From assembly GCA_001898225.1 (NCBI GenBank), contig MKTJ01000062.1:1-57281 (forward strand): a DNA stretch of 57,281 bases, given 5' to 3'. Each line of letters opens with the position of its first letter. Positions within the stretch are counted from its first letter, which is position 1. Positions 25,113 to 32,813 of the stretch are shown piece after piece. A model generated the notes under the pieces. That model did not search any database. It was not told the DNA's origin and was given only the letters and a program-made list of their open reading frames with translations. Position numbers and translations under genes: made by a program. This DNA is from Chloroflexi bacterium 54-19 (GTDB lineage: Bacteria > Chloroflexota > Chloroflexia > Chloroheliales > Chloroheliaceae).

Positions 25113-25706
25113 ATGGCAGTCAGTCCCACCAGTAAGCCACCGGCCACTACCCCTGGCGATAAGGGGTCGGGGAAAACCCAGTCCCACCCGAATAAGAATA
25201 ACACCAGGCGCCGTCAATACCGCCAAAGTTTCTGGCACAAAAACCTCTGGACGATAGTGGTTATTGGCCTTATCCTCCTGCTGGCAGGTGGGGCCAGCGT
25301 GCTGGTGCTGATGGGTAGCGGGCAGAGCGGCAAGCTGAGCGCCAGCGCTTCTTCCTTCGATTTCGGCCAGGTAAAGATCAATAACGGCCCGATCACTACC
25401 CGCTTTCAATTGAAGTCGGATAGTCCCAGCCTGGTAACCAAAGTAGGCACTACCTGAATGTGCACCACTGCTCGCCTCGTGCAAGGCGACAAAATCTCCG
25501 ACTGGTTCGGGATGCCGATGAGCGGTGCGCCGGTCCCTGACGCTAATTTTACCGTCGAACCGGGCCAACCGGCCTTCCTTGAAGTCAAAATTGACCCGGC
25601 CGCTCACGGCGAAGCCGGGCTGGGACCAATCACGCGGGGGGTTAATTTGCAGACGGCCGGGGGCCAGCAATTTGCCTTCCAGCTTGCCGCCCAGGTAGTC
25701 CGTTAA
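25113..25706 (+). CDS. Membrane-anchored DUF1573-like protein with Sec-Met-Cys, candidate selenoprotein
   Basis: A continuous frame of 197 codons is broken only by TGA at codon 115 (25455-25457). A TM helix (about 38-62) precedes an Ig-like domain (ASSFDFGQVKINNGPITTRFQL) typical of DUF1573. That family has a conserved TSCGCTTA motif at this point; here it reads KVGTT-U-MCTTARL, with the TGA in place of the first cysteine. Downstream, TCGCCT/AGGCGA makes a perfect 6-bp stem with loop CGTGCA (25472-25489), at SECIS distance. The remaining 82 codons after TGA keep the domain's pattern (EPGQPAFLEVKIDPAAHG). Upstream of a cupredoxin and a CcdA-like gene, so a selenol/thiol metal-binding or electron-transfer role is inferred. 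Confidence 0.75.
25472..25489 (+). promoter_or_regulatory. Candidate SECIS hairpin of the DUF1573-like gene
   Basis: TCGCCT (25472-25477) pairs perfectly with AGGCGA (25484-25489) around loop CGTGCA. The loop begins 21 bases after the TGA, and its second base is the G expected in bacterial SECIS loops. Confidence 0.65.
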
Positions 25707-25770
25707 CCTTACCAGACCAGACCGGACCTGAACATAATAACCGCCGGAAAGAAGTAGGAAGAGCACAGCC

Positions 25771-26298
25771 ATGCCCGTCTCAGACCCTAAAGAAGAAACC
25801 GAAACTTCCTCTCAGCTCTCGCACACGTGCTGCCCGGAACCGGAGCCTGGTTCCTCTACCGGGCAGATGGTAGCCCCTGCCAGGCCGGTCGGGGGGGGTG
25901 GTATAAAGCTGCCCTTCCAGCTCCGGCTGGGGATATTTCTTTGCCTGGCTGCCCTGGTGATAGGGTTCGCGGCCTGGCTGCTTTTGCCGCAGCCGCATTA
26001 CATGGCCGATCACCAGCTGCAAATTTCAATGTCCGGTTACAATCCGAACAGGCTGACCATAGCCGCCGGGCGGAGCACCACCGTCGAACTGGTTAATTCG
26101 GAAAGCCCTTTCCATGACGGCGGTGGTCTTCATAATTTCGTCCTGCCAGAAGCGAGCATCAGCACAGTTATCCCGGCAAAAAGCTCGCTTGTTATCACTT
26201 TACCGGCCCTGGCGGCTGGAACCTACACTTTTTATTGTGATGTCTGCTGCGGCGGTAAAGAAAACCCGGCCATGCGGGCCACCCTTATCGTGCAGTAA
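25771..26298 (+). CDS. Membrane-anchored cupredoxin with CuA-like Cys motif (copy 1)
   Basis: A 175-residue protein: cytoplasmic N-terminus with a CC pair (SHTCCPEPEPG), one TM helix (LGIFLCLAALVIGFAAWLLL), then a cupredoxin domain. The metal loop FYCDVCCGGKENPAM resembles the CuA loop of cytochrome oxidase subunit II (CxxxCGxxHxxM), but has an additional Cys, Glu in place of the His, and Met one residue later. A His-containing loop FHDGGGLHNF supplies possible further ligands. It sits between the DUF1573-like gene and the CcdA-like gene, as the paralogue at 55011 precedes another CcdA gene. Probably a copper carrier or electron carrier. Confidence 0.85.
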   Translation: MPVSDPKEETETSSQLSHTCCPEPEPGSSTGQMVAPARPVGGGGIKLPFQLRLGIFLCLAALVIGFAAWLLLPQPHYMADHQLQISMSGYNPNRLTIAAGRSTTVELVNSESPFHDGGGLHNFVLPEASISTVIPAKSSLVITLPALAAGTYTFYCDVCCGGKENPAMRATLIVQ

Positions 26299-26375
26299 AC
26301 CAGCCAGCCAGCCAGCAAGTTAGTTAGTAAAGACTATTTGGCTTTATTTTTAACTGGAATTAGAGAAACTATTAT

Positions 26376-27095
26376 ATGGAACAGGGCACTCAATTAACTT
26401 TACCGGTGGTAATCGGCTCCGGGCTGGTAGACAGCCTTAACCCCTGCGCCTTCGCTTTGCTACTAGTCTTTGTCGCTACCATGCTCGGGATGGTCCAGCG
26501 CAACCAGGGTCGGGAGGCGGAGGGCCAGGCCCGTTTCTGGCTGCTTTCGCGGGGCGGTATCTACATCCTGGGTATTTTTCTCACCTACCTGGCTCTGGGT
26601 TTTGGGCTCCTGGGAGCCATGGAATTTACCAAAAGCTTGACGAGCACCCATTTCGTAGGGCGCATAGCGGCCCTCTTTGCCCTGGGCCTGGGTATCCTGG
26701 CCTTACAGGAAGCCTTGTTGCCGGAATGGGGCAGCCGGTTGAGTGCCCATGTCAACATGCCTAGGGTGCGTCGAATGGTGAAGGTAGCCAGCTTTCCGGC
26801 CCTTTTCGGGGCCGGTATTCTAATCGGTTTCTGCACGGTGCCCTGTTCCGGGGCGGTCTACCTGGCGGTACTGGCCCTGCTCGGCACCCAGGCCACCGTT
26901 ATACAGGGGGTTGGTTACCTGGTGCTTTACAACCTCGTTTTTGTCGCGCCCCTGGTAATTATCCTGGGCCTCGCGGCCAGCCCGCCGGTCTACCGTAAGC
27001 TGGCTCGCTGGCAACTCCACCGCCGTGCTTACCTGAAATTCGGCACCAGCGTGGTCGCAATCGGCGTGGGGATGCTTACCCTGGTTATCATTTAA
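26376..27095 (+). CDS. CcdA/DsbD-like transmembrane thiol-disulfide transporter
   Basis: A 239-residue polytopic protein of the CcdA family with about six TM helices and both redox cysteines in the membrane motifs DSLNPCAFALLLVF and GFCTVPCSGAVYLAVLAL. CcdA proteins carry electrons from cytoplasmic thioredoxin to outside acceptors. Likely acceptors in this window are the TlpA-like protein (2352) and the UxxU thioredoxin-like protein (13430). It is the last gene of the 25113 operon. About 75-80 percent similar to the protein at 55535 and to the pseudogene at 857. Confidence 0.9.
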   Translation: MEQGTQLTLPVVIGSGLVDSLNPCAFALLLVFVATMLGMVQRNQGREAEGQARFWLLSRGGIYILGIFLTYLALGFGLLGAMEFTKSLTSTHFVGRIAALFALGLGILALQEALLPEWGSRLSAHVNMPRVRRMVKVASFPALFGAGILIGFCTVPCSGAVYLAVLALLGTQATVIQGVGYLVLYNLVFVAPLVIILGLAASPPVYRKLARWQLHRRAYLKFGTSVVAIGVGMLTLVII

Positions 27096-27200
27096 GACTA
27101 AGACCATTTCTCATTTCGTCAGGCAGGGTAATCAAATGCTTTGAGGGCCATCTAAATAAAGTCAGCTAACACAAGCCATACATTAATTACCTTCTTCAAT

Positions 27201-27246
27201 AATACCCCTAAAAGGTATTGACAATACCCTATAGGGGTATTATAAT
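27201..27246 (+). promoter_or_regulatory. csoR promoter with two CsoR operators
   Basis: TTGACA (27218-27223), a 17-bp spacer and TATAAT (27241-27246) form a consensus promoter. One operator, AATACCCTATAGGGGTATT (27223-27241), fills the spacer exactly. A second inverted repeat, AATACCCCTAAAAGGTATT (27201-27219), abuts it and covers the start of the -35 box. Confidence 0.88.
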
Positions 27247-27320
27247 TCGGTTGTAATAATTTTATGCTTAATATAAAAGTGATAATAATAATACTGTGAA
27301 ACCAGGAGGATGGAAGTAAG

Positions 27321-27599
27321 ATGGCGTCATACGACGAAAATAAACAAAAACTGTTAAACCGGCTTAAACGGATTGAAGGGCAGACCAGGGGCATCCAGCG
27401 GATGGTCCAGGAAGATAAATATTGCGTGGATATAATGACCCAGATCTCCAGCATCCAGTCGGCTCTCGAGCAGGTTAGCCTGACTTTGATGGAAGACCAT
27501 ATGCGCCACTGTGTGGCCGAGGCCATCCAACAGGGCAACGGTGACGAGAAAATTACCGAAGTGGTCAGCGTCTTAAAACGTTACGCTAAATCTAATTAA
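27321..27599 (+). CDS. csoR: CsoR copper-sensing repressor (copy 2)
   Basis: A 92-residue CsoR with Cys35, His60 and Cys64 in the same positions as copy 1 (4473), differing at only a handful of residues. It is the first gene of the intact csoR-YHS-copA-HMA cassette and is controlled by two CsoR operators in its own promoter. Apo-CsoR should repress; Cu(I) should release. Start ATG 27321 follows AGGAGGATGGAAGTAAG. Confidence 0.95.
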   Translation: MASYDENKQKLLNRLKRIEGQTRGIQRMVQEDKYCVDIMTQISSIQSALEQVSLTLMEDHMRHCVAEAIQQGNGDEKITEVVSVLKRYAKSN

Positions 27600-27651
27600 A
27601 CTAACCTGCTGTATTTGTGTTCAGCATAGATAATTTGGATCTTTCGGCTAA

Positions 27652-27686
27652 TACTATTGCCGCTAGTACTTTAATAGTAGTAATAT
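27652..27686 (+). promoter_or_regulatory. BlaI-type operator/promoter before YHS gene
   Basis: TACTATTGCCGCTAGTA (27652-27668) matches the BlaI-type site with spacer changes, followed by an overlapping TACTT...TAGTA half-site pair. TTGCCG and TAATAT, 18 bp apart, may be -35 and -10. Conserved with 4795-4828, so the YHS gene may answer to BlaI as well as CsoR. Confidence 0.5.
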
Positions 27687-27757
27687 CTCAAAAGATCAGA
27701 CTTGATCTGGAGGCTATTGGTAAATTTTTGAAATACATAATTGAAAGGAGACAAGCG

Positions 27758-27949
27758 ATGGCACAGGTTACAGACCCGGTTTGTGGGATGACGGTAGATA
27801 CCACAACAGCCAAACACCACTCGGAATACCAGGGGCAAACTTACTACTTCTGCGCACCGGGTTGCAAGAAAGCTTTCGATAAGGAGCCTGAAAAGTACCT
27901 GGGGCAAGGCCATTCCGCCACGGACAGCCACGCCGGTCATAATCACTAA
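27758..27949 (+). CDS. Small YHS-domain copper-binding protein
   Basis: A 63-residue protein consisting of one YHS domain (DPVCGMTVDT ... YYFCAPGCKKAFDKEPEKYL) with a His-rich tail (HSATDSHAGHNH). YHS domains bind Cu(I) through the CxM and CxxxC cysteines and can act as chaperones for copper ATPases; the same domain is fused to the ATPases at the window ends and to the ABC ATPase at 50623. The start follows GAAAGGAGACAAGCG. A strong hairpin (27981-28014) separates it from copA. The copy at 4923 is frameshifted. Confidence 0.88.
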   Translation: MAQVTDPVCGMTVDTTTAKHHSEYQGQTYYFCAPGCKKAFDKEPEKYLGQGHSATDSHAGHNH

Positions 27950-27980
27950 CAGATCAGCGAAACAGTAAAACCGATCAAAA

Positions 27981-28014
27981 ACCGGGCAGGTAGCACAGTA
28001 TCAACCTGCCCGGT
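27981..28014 (+). terminator. GC-rich hairpin after YHS gene
   Basis: ACCGGGCAGGT (27981-27991) pairs perfectly with ACCTGCCCGGT (28004-28014) over a 12-base loop. An A-rich tract rather than a T-run follows, so it may attenuate rather than end transcription into copA. Confidence 0.6.
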
Positions 28015-28190
28015 GTAACTAAAAAAAAGCAGTTGTTGTTAGTGTGGTTTCAAAACCCCCAACTTTTAAAGCACCAGGTTACCTTAAGGGCGATTTTGAC
28101 CAAATCTATACTTTGAGAGCTTTAGGAAATAGCTTACCTTTCTTTTATTTATTTGTTTCATCTATTCTATTCAGAAAGCGAGGAAGAGAA

Positions 28191-31100
28191 ATGCCTGAAA
28201 ATCAGCCTGTTTCTCAAACTCAAGATAATAAAGATAATAAAATGATAAATAATAATAATATGAGCAGCCTCGCAAAAAACACCGGAGCGACCGTTACCCT
28301 CGATATCGAGGGGATGACCTGCGCCAGTTGTGTCAACCGGATTGAAAAGAAGCTTTCTAAAGTAGCCGGGGTTTCTAGCGTCAACGTGAACCTGGCGACC
28401 GAAAGGGGGACCGTAACCTACGACCCCGCCCAGGTGGACCCTGAAAAGTTAGTAAAATCGGTCGAAGCGGCCGGGTATAAGGCTATACCTCTTGAAATCG
28501 AGCAACCGAAACCGGTAGAAAAAGTTCCACCACTACCCCAACAGATCCCGGTCGCGATTAATCCTGCGCCCGTGAAGACCGGGGCTGTGAGTAAAGCTGC
28601 CATCGAAGATAATAAAGTCGAGACTTTACCGGCCAACCGGAACGTAGAACTGGATATCGAGGGAATGACCTGCGCCAGTTGCGTCAACCGGATCGAGCGC
28701 AAAGTTAAGAAACTGGAAGGGGTCCAGACGGCTAACGTCAATCTAGCGACCGAACGAGGCTCTTTTACCTTTGACCCCGCGAAAGTGCAGCTTCCTCAAA
28801 TCATAGAGGCTATCGAAAACGCCGGGTATAAGGCTCAGTCTTACGCTGAAGAAAATTTAAATGAGCAGGGTCAAACTGTCACCCCGCAGATACCGGTCGC
28901 CATAAAGCAAAGCCCTGCTTTAACTTACGCACCCCCGGCTGCGGATGGCGCTTATAACGAAAGCGTTGCCAACCTACCGGCTTTGAGTACGCCTTCCATC
29001 CGGCCCGTTAGTCCGGTTGCTGCCGAAGCCGAAGAACCGGTAGACCGCACACAAGTGCGGCGGCAAAAAGAGATCGCCCGGCGGCGCAATCTTTTAATCC
29101 TGAGTTTTGTCCTGACCATCCCGGTCTTTGTAATCAATATGTTCGGCATGGACTGGCTGGACGCCTGGCCCCGCGACTGGCTCTTGTTCGCCCTGACCAC
29201 GCCGGTCTGGGCCGTGGTCGGCTGGGAATTTCACCGGGTCGCCCTCAAAACGGCTCGCCACTTCTCGGCCAACATGGACACCCTGATTTCGATGGGTTCG
29301 ACCGTGGCCTATCTCTACAGCCTGTGGCTGCTGCTGGCGGGGAATAACTATAACACCGGAAGGATGGGGAGCGGTCCGACAGGCGGCCCGGCCATCACCT
29401 ACTTTGAGACTACCGCCCTGATTATTACTTTAATATACCTGGGCAAGTACCTGGAAGTGGTCGCCAAAGGCCGCACCGGCGAGGCAATCCGCAAGCTGAT
29501 GGGCTTGCAGGCCAGGACCGCTCGGGTTATCCGCAACGGGCAAGAACTGGATTTGCCTCTCGCTGAGGTGGTAGTGGGTGATCTGGTGGTGGTGCGCCCC
29601 GGCGAGAAAGTGCCGGTGGACGGTATCGTTGAAACGGGCCGCAGCAGCGTAGACGAAAGCATGGTCACGGGCGAAAGCCTGCCCGTTGAGAAAGAACCGG
29701 GCGACAAGGTTATCGGCGCGACGGTCAACCAGAAGGGCCTCTTGCGGGTACAGGCTAACCGGGTCGGGCGGGATACCGTCCTGGCCCAGATTATCCGGTT
29801 GGTCGAGCAGGCCCAGGGGAGCAAAGCCCCCATCCAGCGCCTGGCCGATACCATCAGCGGCATCTTCGTCCCGGTTGTCATCCTGATAGCCGCCCTTAGT
29901 TTCGTGGGCTGGCTCCTCACCGGCCATAACTTCCAGGCAGCCCTGTTGCCGGCGGTAGCAGTCCTCGTGGTAGCCTGCCCCTGCGCCCTCGGCCTGGCTA
30001 CTCCGACCGCCATTATGGTCGGGACCGGGGTCGGGGCCAAAAAGGGCATCCTGATTAAAGGCGGCGAAAGCCTGGAACGCTCCCGCAAAATCCAGGCTGT
30101 GGTGCTGGACAAGACCGGCACCCTCACCAAAGGCAAGCCCGAAGTAACCGAAGTGGCCGGGTTTGAAGGGTTACAGCAAAGCGCGGTCCTTAAACTGGCC
30201 GCCCTGGTCGAAAAGGGGAGCGAGCATCCTTTAGGTGACGCGATTGTACGGGGAGCGCGCTCACAGGGCCTTGAACTCGATTTCCCCGCCGAACAGGCCC
30301 AGGATTTCCAGAGCTTCACCGGGGCCGGGGTAGGCGCAACCATCCAGGCTTTGGGCGTTTTGGTCGGTACCCGCCAGTTGATGGCCCAGAACGGCGTAAC
30401 GGTCGGGCCGGAAGCCGAGGACCGCATGAGCGGCCTGGAAAGCCAGGGTAAAACGGTTATGCTGGTGGCGCGCCGCCTTTCCGGGGAAGATGCAGAGTTT
30501 GAGCTGGTTGGCCTGGTAGCGGTGGCCGATACCATCAAAGAAGGCAGCGCCGAGGCCGTGGCCGAACTCAAACGGTTGGGTATCGAACCGGTGATGATGA
30601 CCGGTGACAACCGCCGCACCGCCCAGGCTATTGCCGCCGAGGCCGGAATCGAACGGGTCTTTGCCGAGGTCCAACCCGGCGACAAAGCGGCCATGGTCCG
30701 GCAGTTGCAATCTGAAGGTAAGGTCGTGGCGATGGTCGGTGACGGCATCAACGACGCCCCGGCCCTGGCCCAGGCTGACGTGGGGATGGCTATCGGCACC
30801 GGGACCGATATTGCGATGGAAGCCGCCGACATCACGCTTATGCACGGTGATGTCCGGACGATTGCGACGGCCATCAAGCTGTCGAAGGCGACCATGCGCA
30901 AGATCAAACAAAACCTGTTCTGGGCCTTCTTCTACAACGTGCTGTTGATACCGCTGGCTATCCTGGGCATCATCAACCCGATACTGGCGGCAGGGGCGAT
31001 GGCTATCAGCAGCGTGTCGGTAGTCTCGAACTCGCTCCTGCTCAACCGCTTCGGCGGGCACCGCACCGGGCCTTTAACTCCGGCCGAGAAATGGGCCGAG

Positions 31101-32108
31101 CGCAAAACGCTGGCCTGGCAACTCGGGCTACTGGTGGCGCTCCTGGGTCTGGTCGGCTTAATCGGCTGGCAGGCTTATGACAGTATCACTCGCCCTGCCG
31201 ATAATATGCCCGTTACCACCCCGGCGGTGGTCGAGGAACCGGACCTTATCCCGGCGGCGAACGTGGTGTCTTACCCGGCAGACTACACCGTAGGCAACAC
31301 CCGGATTGAAGTCAGCACCTTCCCCGAGAAGGTCCAACCCAACCAACCGGCCCTGCTGATTTTCCGCCTGACCGACGTGCGGACCGGCCAACCGGTTACG
31401 GCGCAAGGTTTGCAGTTACTGCATACCCGGTTGATGCACCTGATCGTGGTGAACGGCGACAACACCTTCTTCCGGCATCTCCACCCGGAAGGAACCAGCC
31501 AGGGCTTGTACACCTTTACGGTGACCTTCCCGGCTGACGGAGTGTACCGGGTGTACAATGAATTCGAACTTGCCAGCGGCCAGCCGAGCGACCAGTCGAA
31601 CGGCCAGCAAATCCTCTACCGGCACGATTTCACGGTCGGGCAGGGTAATGGGGCGGCAGCCAACCCAACCCCGGCGGCAGGTGGTCAGACGGTCCAGCAG
31701 TTAAGCGGCCTAAAAGTGACGCTGGAAAAACCGGCTGAAATCAAAGTGGGCCAGCCAGCCGAGATGGTATTCAAGTTCGAGAAGGACGGCCAGCCTTTCC
31801 AGGGTTTGGAACCGTACCTGGGCGAACCGAGCCACATGATCGTAATCGGCCAGGACGGGAACTCCTTCCGCCACCTGCACGGCCATGTGCCTGGGGCGGC
31901 CCCGATGAGTGAGAATGGGATGGGTGCGGCCTCAACCCCGGCCCAGGGCCAGGAGACGATGAACGGCGAAACCGCCTCAAACGTGCGCTACGGCTCCGAG
32001 GTCGGTTACGACCTGAAGTTCGATAAAGCCGGTAAATATCAAATCTGGGCCGAGTTCCAGTACCAGGGCCAGGTAATAACCTTCACTTACGTGCTGGAAG
32101 TGGCTTGA
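28191..32108 (+). CDS. copA: Copper-exporting P1B-type ATPase with two HMA domains and a C-terminal extracytoplasmic extension
   Basis: A 1305-residue ATPase, far longer than the usual 750-850. Two N-terminal HMA domains with GMTCASCVNRIE (near residues 40 and 160), eight TM helices, the TGES actuator motif, intramembrane CPC (VVACPCALGLATP), phosphorylation site DKTGTLTKG, SEHPLGDAI, and GDGINDAPAL. After the last TM helix about 300 extra residues form two similar domains, each with MHLIVVNGDNTFFRHLHPE / SHMIVIGQDGNSFRHLHG motifs rich in His and Met; the topology puts them outside. Start ATG 28191 has AGGAAGAG upstream; the frame is open to 28044 but without a ribosome site. Exports Cu(I); the extension may receive the ion. 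Confidence 0.92.
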   Translation: MPENQPVSQTQDNKDNKMINNNNMSSLAKNTGATVTLDIEGMTCASCVNRIEKKLSKVAGVSSVNVNLATERGTVTYDPAQVDPEKLVKSVEAAGYKAIPLEIEQPKPVEKVPPLPQQIPVAINPAPVKTGAVSKAAIEDNKVETLPANRNVELDIEGMTCASCVNRIERKVKKLEGVQTANVNLATERGSFTFDPAKVQLPQIIEAIENAGYKAQSYAEENLNEQGQTVTPQIPVAIKQSPALTYAPPAADGAYNESVANLPALSTPSIRPVSPVAAEAEEPVDRTQVRRQKEIARRRNLLILSFVLTIPVFVINMFGMDWLDAWPRDWLLFALTTPVWAVVGWEFHRVALKTARHFSANMDTLISMGSTVAYLYSLWLLLAGNNYNTGRMGSGPTGGPAITYFETTALIITLIYLGKYLEVVAKGRTGEAIRKLMGLQARTARVIRNGQELDLPLAEVVVGDLVVVRPGEKVPVDGIVETGRSSVDESMVTGESLPVEKEPGDKVIGATVNQKGLLRVQANRVGRDTVLAQIIRLVEQAQGSKAPIQRLADTISGIFVPVVILIAALSFVGWLLTGHNFQAALLPAVAVLVVACPCALGLATPTAIMVGTGVGAKKGILIKGGESLERSRKIQAVVLDKTGTLTKGKPEVTEVAGFEGLQQSAVLKLAALVEKGSEHPLGDAIVRGARSQGLELDFPAEQAQDFQSFTGAGVGATIQALGVLVGTRQLMAQNGVTVGPEAEDRMSGLESQGKTVMLVARRLSGEDAEFELVGLVAVADTIKEGSAEAVAELKRLGIEPVMMTGDNRRTAQAIAAEAGIERVFAEVQPGDKAAMVRQLQSEGKVVAMVGDGINDAPALAQADVGMAIGTGTDIAMEAADITLMHGDVRTIATAIKLSKATMRKIKQNLFWAFFYNVLLIPLAILGIINPILAAGAMAISSVSVVSNSLLLNRFGGHRTGPLTPAEKWAERKTLAWQLGLLVALLGLVGLIGWQAYDSITRPADNMPVTTPAVVEEPDLIPAANVVSYPADYTVGNTRIEVSTFPEKVQPNQPALLIFRLTDVRTGQPVTAQGLQLLHTRLMHLIVVNGDNTFFRHLHPEGTSQGLYTFTVTFPADGVYRVYNEFELASGQPSDQSNGQQILYRHDFTVGQGNGAAANPTPAAGGQTVQQLSGLKVTLEKPAEIKVGQPAEMVFKFEKDGQPFQGLEPYLGEPSHMIVIGQDGNSFRHLHGHVPGAAPMSENGMGAASTPAQGQETMNGETASNVRYGSEVGYDLKFDKAGKYQIWAEFQYQGQVITFTYVLEVA

Positions 32109-32198
32109 GCCTCTGGCACATAAGTGGAAACTGAAGTAAACAGTAGCAATAAGTATTGGTTAAAAGACTCTTTTTTAGAAAAGAAAGGAAAAACGGAA

Positions 32199-32471
32199 AT
32201 GCAGGAATTAACCTTTGACGTGCCGGGCGTAAGCTGCCAGCACTGCATCAATTCGATTACCAAAGCCACCAAAGAAGTGGGGGTAAGCAACGTAAAAGTA
32301 GATTTGCCCAGCAAGAAGGTGTATGTAGCCTTCGACCCGGCGGCGGTAACCGAACCGGCCATAAAGACCGCCATCGAGGATGAAGGTTACGACATTACTG
32401 GCGAGGAACCGGGCAATACCATCCCGGCTGAAGAGCAGGGCAAGCGAACTTTTAACTTAAAGTCTCTTTAA
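32199..32471 (+). CDS. copZ: HMA-domain copper chaperone (CopZ-like)
   Basis: A 90-residue protein that is a single heavy-metal-associated domain with VSCQHCINSITKA as the Cu(I) CxxC site, then an acidic/polar tail. CopZ-type proteins hand Cu(I) to the HMA domains of CopA or to CsoR. It is 90 bp after copA, and a long hairpin (32481-32526) follows, closing the csoR cassette. ATG 32199 follows GAAAGGAAAAACGG; an open frame extends upstream without a ribosome site. Symbol by family and context. Confidence 0.88.
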   Translation: MQELTFDVPGVSCQHCINSITKATKEVGVSNVKVDLPSKKVYVAFDPAAVTEPAIKTAIEDEGYDITGEEPGNTIPAEEQGKRTFNLKSL

Positions 32472-32480
32472 CTTCTTAAA

Positions 32481-32526
32481 ACCTCAATCCTGTTAATCTA
32501 TCGCCGATAGATTTCAGGATTGAGGT
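32481..32526 (+). terminator. Long two-part hairpin ending the csoR cassette
   Basis: Outer stem ACCTCAATCCTG with CAGGATTGAGGT (12 bp) encloses inner stem AATCTATC with GATAGATT (8 bp) around a 3-base loop. It lacks a clear T-run; terminator role inferred from its place after the last cassette gene. Confidence 0.6.
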
Positions 32527-32672
32527 CTACCAACTCCTTCGCTTTAACCAGGTCCAAACAAATCCAGGTACAGTTTCAGGCTGTTAACCAAGCAATTTCG
32601 TAGCAATAAACCCTTTCTGTGACTACCAAACTTAAGGAATTGTTTGGAATTCGTAACTACTTATCTGTATCG

Positions 32673-32689
32673 TACTATTGCCAGTGGTG
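32673..32689 (+). promoter_or_regulatory. Weak BlaI-type site upstream of the complex I-like operon
   Basis: TACTATTGCCAGTGGTG matches 14 of 17 positions of the operator consensus, about 125 bp before the NuoA start. The left half is perfect, the right half degenerate, and no good -10 follows. Confidence 0.35.
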
Positions 32690-32813
32690 GCACCTGCTAT
32701 GCTGCTTTAAGTCTCTACTGCATCGGCCAGGTGGGTTCTTATTAGAATAACCGGGCAAGATTTACTTTAGGGGGTGTTTCTGCTAGCAGGTAAGAGCCCA
32801 GAGAGAAAGTGTT

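Noticed and set aside
25113..25706. Genome-wide reassignment of TGA to an amino acid
   Set aside because: Many well-defined genes in the window end at TGA with correct family lengths or overlapping downstream starts (nuoH, nuoK, nuoL, nuoN, kinase at 19110, copA).
28044..28190. Upstream extension of copA
   Set aside because: Open frame but no ribosome site; ATG 28191 has AGGAAGAG at good distance and gives the usual N-terminus before the first HMA domain.
29399..30907. Long minus-strand open frame opposite copA
   Set aside because: GC-rich antisense shadow of the ATPase core; composition is unlike a real protein.
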